From positions 38,998,001 to 39,062,000 of the forward strand of contig JBAIAC010000001.1 of assembly GCA_037349315.1 (NCBI GenBank): a DNA stretch of 64,000 nucleotides. Direction: 5' to 3'. The stretch comes from Chelydra serpentina (taxonomy: Eukaryota > Chordata > Testudines > Chelydridae). A program made the translations under genes and the position numbers. Positions 59,184 through 64,000 of the stretch are shown here, piece after piece. Numbering within the stretch: position 1 is the stretch's first letter; the number at the start of each line of letters is the position of its first letter. A model generated the notes under the pieces. The model was not told the origin of the DNA, did not search any database, and was given only the letters and a program-made list of their open reading frames with translations.

Positions 59184-59378
59184 TCACCCACAGGTGATAC
59201 AGTGTTTTTGTCTTGTTTTCCTGTGTGAGTTCACTTGAGAATATAGTGATTGCCTGGTTTCACTCATATACTTGTTGTTGGGACATTTAGTGCACTGGAT
59301 GAAGTATACCACATATTGTGATAGGCACGTGTAGGATCCATGGATCTGGAAAGGTGTGTTGTGGGGGGCACTGATCAT
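59184..59378 (-). pseudogene. Penelope GIY-YIG endonuclease remnant
   Basis: 64 residues containing YVVYFIQCTKCPNNKYMSET and NSHRKT. This fits the Penelope GIY-YIG module, in which VVY(L/F)IxC is followed by YVGET and a downstream HR. The Gly of YVGET is Ser here and the expected catalytic Arg position reads Gln (YSQVNSH), so it is very likely inactive. It lies downstream of the RT remnant on the minus strand, as in Penelope-like elements. Confidence 0.75.
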
Positions 59379-59919
59379 TGTAGCAGTGGAGATATGTCTG
59401 CAGGTTTTGCATCTGTTGTTCTGGCAGGGTCTGATGGGCTTTGAGTCAGTGTGTCCTGGTCTGTGGGGAGCTAGCTTCTGATGATGAGGTTGGGGGGTTG
59501 TTTGAAGGCCAGAAGTGGAGTTTCAGGAAATATTTCTTTCAGGATGGGGTCCCCATTGAGTATGGGTTGTAGTTAGATGATACCCCATCATATGCGTTCC
59601 AGTGTGGTGCAGTAGGTGACAACGAGGGGTGTGCAGTCAGAGTGGGTTTTTTATTTCTGAATTACAGCAGGTTCTTTCTGCGTATTTGGGTGTCCCATTC
59701 CATGATGCGATCCTACTTCTCTGATGGAATGTCCGTGTTTGGTGAAGACAGTTTTAAGTTTGTTAAGGAGCATATCCCAAACTTTTTCCTACGAGCACTC
59801 TGTGGTATCTGAGTGCCTGGCTGTACATAACAGATTTCTTGGTGTGTTTGGTTTGGTTACTGGACCTATGAAGGTAGGTGTGGTGATCTGTGGGTTTCTT
59901 GTATATGGTTGTCTATAAA

Positions 59920-60440
59920 GTTCCATTGCTGAAGCTGATGGTGGTCTTCAGGAAGTTGATGCTGGTATGAGTGTGTTCCAGAGAGAGTATAATGGAGGGG
60001 TGGTGGTTGTTCAAGTTATAAGGGAAATCTATGAGGAAGTTTGTCTTCTGTCCAGAGGATGAAAATATCATTATTTGAGGCAGGCAGCTGTGCCATCATT
60101 GTGAGGGATGGTCTATAGGGAAGTGACATTCATGGTGGCAAGGATAGCGTTCTGAGGGAGGTTGTTAATACTGAGGAGCTTATGGAGGAAGTCAGTCGTG
60201 TCCTGGAGGAAGCTGGCCCTGTGTGTGGTGTCTTGAGGATAGTATCTCTCAGTCTTGATATTCCTTCAGTAAGTATGCCATTGCCAGATATGATGGGTCT
60301 GCTTGTATCTTGTTTGTGTATCTTGGGAAGCGTGTATGGCTGTCCTCTTGGCAGTGAAGAGATAATGGTGGATGTGATGTTTGTTAAGGATTTTGCAGTC
60401 AGTTTTTTTCCTGAAGCAATGTAATGATCAAGAGTGTGGT
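59920..60440 (-). pseudogene. Penelope reverse transcriptase remnant
   Basis: Minus-strand translation in pieces gives LPKIHK (near 60330), FLQDTTDFLHKLLSINNLPQ (near 60180), ATMNVTSL and TIPHNDGTAACL (near 60100), all characteristic of Penelope-like RTs (DVTSLYTNIPH motif). Stop codons, including one at the Tyr of SLYTN, break the frame. Confidence 0.7.
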
Positions 60441-63400
60441 TTTGCCCGCTCTGTAGTGTACACTCAGAGGATTCTTTTTTCTTATGACTGTAAGTGGGAA
60501 CATGGTAGTTGTGAGTAGTGTCGTCATTGTTGTGACAGAATTTTTTTGAAGTGGAGATAGCTGAAGAATTCTTCTAGTTCTTCACATGTTGGTATATCAT
60601 CAGGTTCTGTGGTGGGGGCACTGTACCTTGGATGGTCCCTTACAATATGTGCTAAACTATCTGTTCCACTTTGCATTTTGTTGTGATGCGTGAAGTTCCT
60701 TTCCCATATCTGAAGTAGAGCTCTGTGTTGCTCAAAAGCTTGTCTCTCTCAACTGAAGCTGGTCCAATAATAGATATCACCTCACCCACCTTGTGTCTCT
60801 AATATCCTGGGAGTCACATGGCTACAACTATGCTGAATTCCCATTTTATAGTCAAATATGTTTTTTACTTGTTTCTTTAGTTTCCTGTTAGCAGAATTTC
60901 AGTTTTTACAGAGGGAGTATTTCCTCCAAGAAATTTTACCTTGAAAATGCTCTAATCTTTGATGAAAAAGACCATTCCAAGGTTTCATTAACATCCTTAC
61001 TCTGAGAACCATGCACACTCAAACACACATTGATTAGAACATAGGCTGTGCTATATTTGCAACCAACACCATCTTTCAATATGTTGAACTTCCACAAGTC
61101 AAAAAAGCTGAAGTGCTTTGAATAGGGCTATACTGTCCATCTGAAGTCAATGAGACTGGCGTTCCCCAGTGCTTTTTGCCTAAATATGGGCCTGGGAGCC
61201 TAATTTAATGTTCCTATTTTTAAAAATTTTGTTCGGCATGTCTAAAAAAAGTCCACAATAATTTGGTTACTATATCAAAAGCCGAAATAATTTTTCATTG
61301 TTAACACTGAAGCAATTTTGTTTTGAAGTGACAGATTTTATGCCACTAAATTTTTTGTTAAACTGCAGTTTTAGCTTAACTTTAAGCATGAGAAGTCTCA
61401 TTGAGTTTGGGACTATTCATGTGAGTAATGATGCATACCTGCGTTAATTGTTTGCAGGATCAGGACTTCAATTTTCAATATTTTGTTTTTTGCCTCCAGC
61501 AGTTTTGTAAAATTCAAATAAAAAATTACTAATAGTGGAACTTAAAAAAACCCCAACCATCCAGTGTTTATAGTTCAGTTAATTATTCTTTATTTAATCT
61601 AAAGTTGCAATAGTACAAATTTTAAAATTATTTTTAGAAAGCCTCAAGCTGATTTAAACAAACTAAACCCAAGTGATTTAGATCAACGATTTAAATCACC
61701 CCTTCTTATTGAAAATAATTACTTAAACTCCAAGACAGCTCTGAGACAAAAACTGTTAAGATAACACTATGGCTGTAATTAACAACATTACAAGAAAGGC
61801 ATACAGTAGAAATTTAGACATAAGGTTACTAAAAATATATAGTTCTGTCAACTTTACTTGATCAACTAATATAGAAAATGTTGTCAATATTCATCAGAAC
61901 CCACCTTACTCCCTGCCTTCACTCTGTCCCATTAATATCTCCAATAGTTAACACAATACCTGAATTCACATAGTTCATATGTAAATCAAAGAACCAATTC
62001 CTATTCACTTCCTATAAGCTACAGACCCCTCTCCATTTCACATGACTGTTCACAGTGGAAGACAACATCTCACCTCTTATTCATATCCAGTACAGAAAAC
62101 CTATAATCCCAATCGATCTTTCCTCTACAAATTAGTGAACCCAAACTACTTCATCCACACTATATACATACGGTAGAAACTACTACTCCCTACGTACCTC
62201 TAGACACAGGCCTCAAATAATACCTTGTACTTCTATAGCACTTTTCATGCTTTAATAGCACTAATGAATTAGGGACTGATCTTGCAAGTATTTAAGCACA
62301 CTTAACTACTCAACTTATGACATCCAGTACTCTATTCTCCATATGACCGTTAACCCCCTAGATGAAGGAGTACCACAATCACTGGAACATGCAGAAGCCC
62401 CTATCAATAATATATTACATCTTCCTTTGAATTCAGTGATGAAGTCATACTGTGGTAAATTTATAAGGAACAGATTGTGCAACCCTTGCTCATTTCAGTG
62501 AGCACTCAAGTTATTCCATTTAATGGCCCCATTATGCACAGGCCATGCAAAGTTTCCCTGCATTGCCAGCTTACAGTCTATTTCCCTGGTTTCCACTGTG
62601 TTTTGGGCTTTGTTTGCTCTCTCAAGGAGAAAACAGGATTTGAATAATAGCTACCAACGCTTACTGAACACCTCTAGTATTTGTTATTGTCTTTCAAGTC
62701 TAACCTGTTCAGATGAAAAGCGGTTCAGAAAACTTTATGGGAAATCTTAGGCCACATCACCTGTAAATCAACATCTCTTTTGCATTGCTACTTTATCCTT
62801 ATTAGAGAAAAACTATGTTCTAAACAATGGAATTTCAAATGCCTTCCAGGAAGGGGCGGAAGGGGGGGCGGGGGGGAAGAGAAAATGGAAGCTCTCCTCA
62901 CCTGTTTTAATAGAAATTTACATACTTCAGAAGCTATTTTGTCTTATTCTTTTCAATAACAAATTCCACAGATTTCTGATCTCGTGCTTGAAGTTATTTA
63001 CCAAAAATCTTTTTTTAGGCAGTCCCTTAGCATTAGATATTGCCAGTGTGCATTCTTTTGTTAACCTGATTTGGTCTTTAACTCTGCAAAACTCATGAAA
63101 ATTCCTTTATTTTAGAGATCCAAAGTTTGAGAATACCATTTTCCAGCCAATTCTTCCAATTTAACATTTGACCTTTTATTCTGAATACTGAATTTCCCCA
63201 GATACTGCATGAGCTTTGGTTGATTTCCTTTGATTGAATATTAATATGAAATGCGTATCTACTCTGGTTTTCCAAGAATGTATTATTAGTGGGTTAACTA
63301 ATTTTAAGTGTAGTTCTACTCTGAAAATTGACTATATTTCTTGCTAGAGAGATCTGTATATATTCAGAATCCTATCGGCTGACTTTACAGGCACAGATGA

Positions 63401-64000
63401 TTTACAAACACACATAAGGAAATACTGCTAAAAGAGAATGTGATGGATTCTATTCCTTCTTGTGCTTTGTCAACACAGTTGTTCCCTAAGTTACAGTAAG
63501 TTACATATGCACAAACGCACTGAAGATGAATTACAAAGGTGCCCAAGAGCATAAACTGTCCTGAAAAACTTTTATTATTGCTGATGATGCAGTAGCAGGA
63601 AAGAACCCAGCATAGCTCAGATTCCAGTTTGAATTGACAGGTCTGGCAATTAGAAAAAAGAATATTTTTACTTGTATAATGAGCACATTTGATCTGCAAG
63701 TCATTGGCATGATAAGGGATTCGCACAATGATTACAAGCACTATTTAGAGTGGAACCATAGTTTTAAGAATTTTGATATTTTGAAGAGACACATCGTCCC
63801 CTGTATTGGTAGCTTTTGTTAAAAGGATTTTTATCACAATCCGAGACATTAACTTCCAATCTAGCTTTCATAGCAAAATTGTATGTGCAACATTTAAAAT
63901 AATTTGATATAACCTCAGATTGGACATCCTTAATCTAGCATTTTCTAATGCTAATTCATTTGAGTCATATTTTATGGTTTACACAGCTAAGTGGGGAAAA

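Larger units (their letters stand above)
58878..60839 (-). mobile_element. Penelope-like retroelement, complete insertion with 13-bp target duplication
   Basis: 1962 bp flanked by identical CCCATTTTATAGT (58865-58877, 60840-60852). The minus strand carries RT and GIY-YIG endonuclease remnants in the Penelope order, RT first. Both ends carry the same tail sequence in opposite orientation: 'gtccagtaaaagatgttacct' (minus, left) and 'gtccaataatagatatcacct' (plus, right). Confidence 0.85.
55717..64000 (-). other. CRIM1 intron upstream of the last antistasin exon (partial)
   Basis: No further exon found. Contains the palindrome (56591-57214), a CR1 piece (57697-57925) and a complete Penelope-like insertion (58878-60839). 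55750-56585, 57930-58860 and 60853-64000 show no nameable feature beyond traces of old palindromic repeats and a G-rich run at 62851-62880. Confidence 0.85.

Noticed and set aside
59990..60424. Plus-strand frames within the Penelope element
   Set aside because: The recognisable reverse transcriptase motifs are on the minus strand; these are shadows.
1..64000. CRISPR arrays, operons or prokaryote-type systems
   Set aside because: No regularly spaced direct repeats or compact gene arrays; the window is intron-rich vertebrate DNA.

Overview
This window is vertebrate genomic DNA. The repeat content points to a reptile, most likely a cryptodiran (hidden-necked) turtle. The evidence is a tRNA-headed SINE with a CR1-type tail (18203-18382), many CR1 LINE pieces, Penelope-like and DIRS-like retroelements, Harbinger- and hAT-type miniature elements, and an ancient MIR. 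Host identity is an inference from repeat types, not from a database match.

The only protein-coding gene I can support is the 3' half of CRIM1 (cysteine-rich transmembrane BMP regulator 1), on the minus strand. Eight exons were located with GT/AG splice sites and matching phases. From 5' to 3' on the minus strand they are: an antistasin-like module (55716-55595), four von Willebrand factor C (VWC) modules (41806-41597, 33961-33746, 29796-29575, 22523-22329), a juxtamembrane linker (21178-21056), a transmembrane exon (17535-17348) and the terminal cytoplasmic exon with the stop codon (8900-8724). A long AT-rich 3' UTR probably runs to a poly(A) signal near 6052. The joined frame is open with no frameshift, so the gene looks intact. 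The signal peptide, IGFBP-like domain, first two VWC modules and other antistasin modules must lie beyond 64000.

Layout on the plus strand: 1-6040 is downstream intergenic DNA with CR1 pieces and a nested LTR-like insertion; 6040-8723 is 3' UTR; 8901-17347 is the last intron; 17536-55594 holds the remaining complete introns; 55717-64000 is part of one more intron. The introns are packed with transposable elements, several nested and several with clear target-site duplications (TSDs).

The most unusual object is a 624-bp palindrome at 56591-57214. It has two 296-bp arms differing at one base by eye, a 32-bp spacer and 5-bp CAGCC duplications on both sides. Its arms resemble the 5' end of an LTR-like family also present at 46935-48463. 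Next in interest are a complete Penelope-like insertion with 13-bp TSDs and inverted ends (58878-60839), a short retroelement copy with 14-bp TSDs and a hammerhead-ribozyme-like core (54057-54200), DIRS-like remnants with RNase H motifs and inverted ends, and three copies of one Harbinger-type miniature element with TTA/TAA duplications. I found no non-CRIM1 gene, no RNA gene, no CRISPR array and no bacterial-type system.
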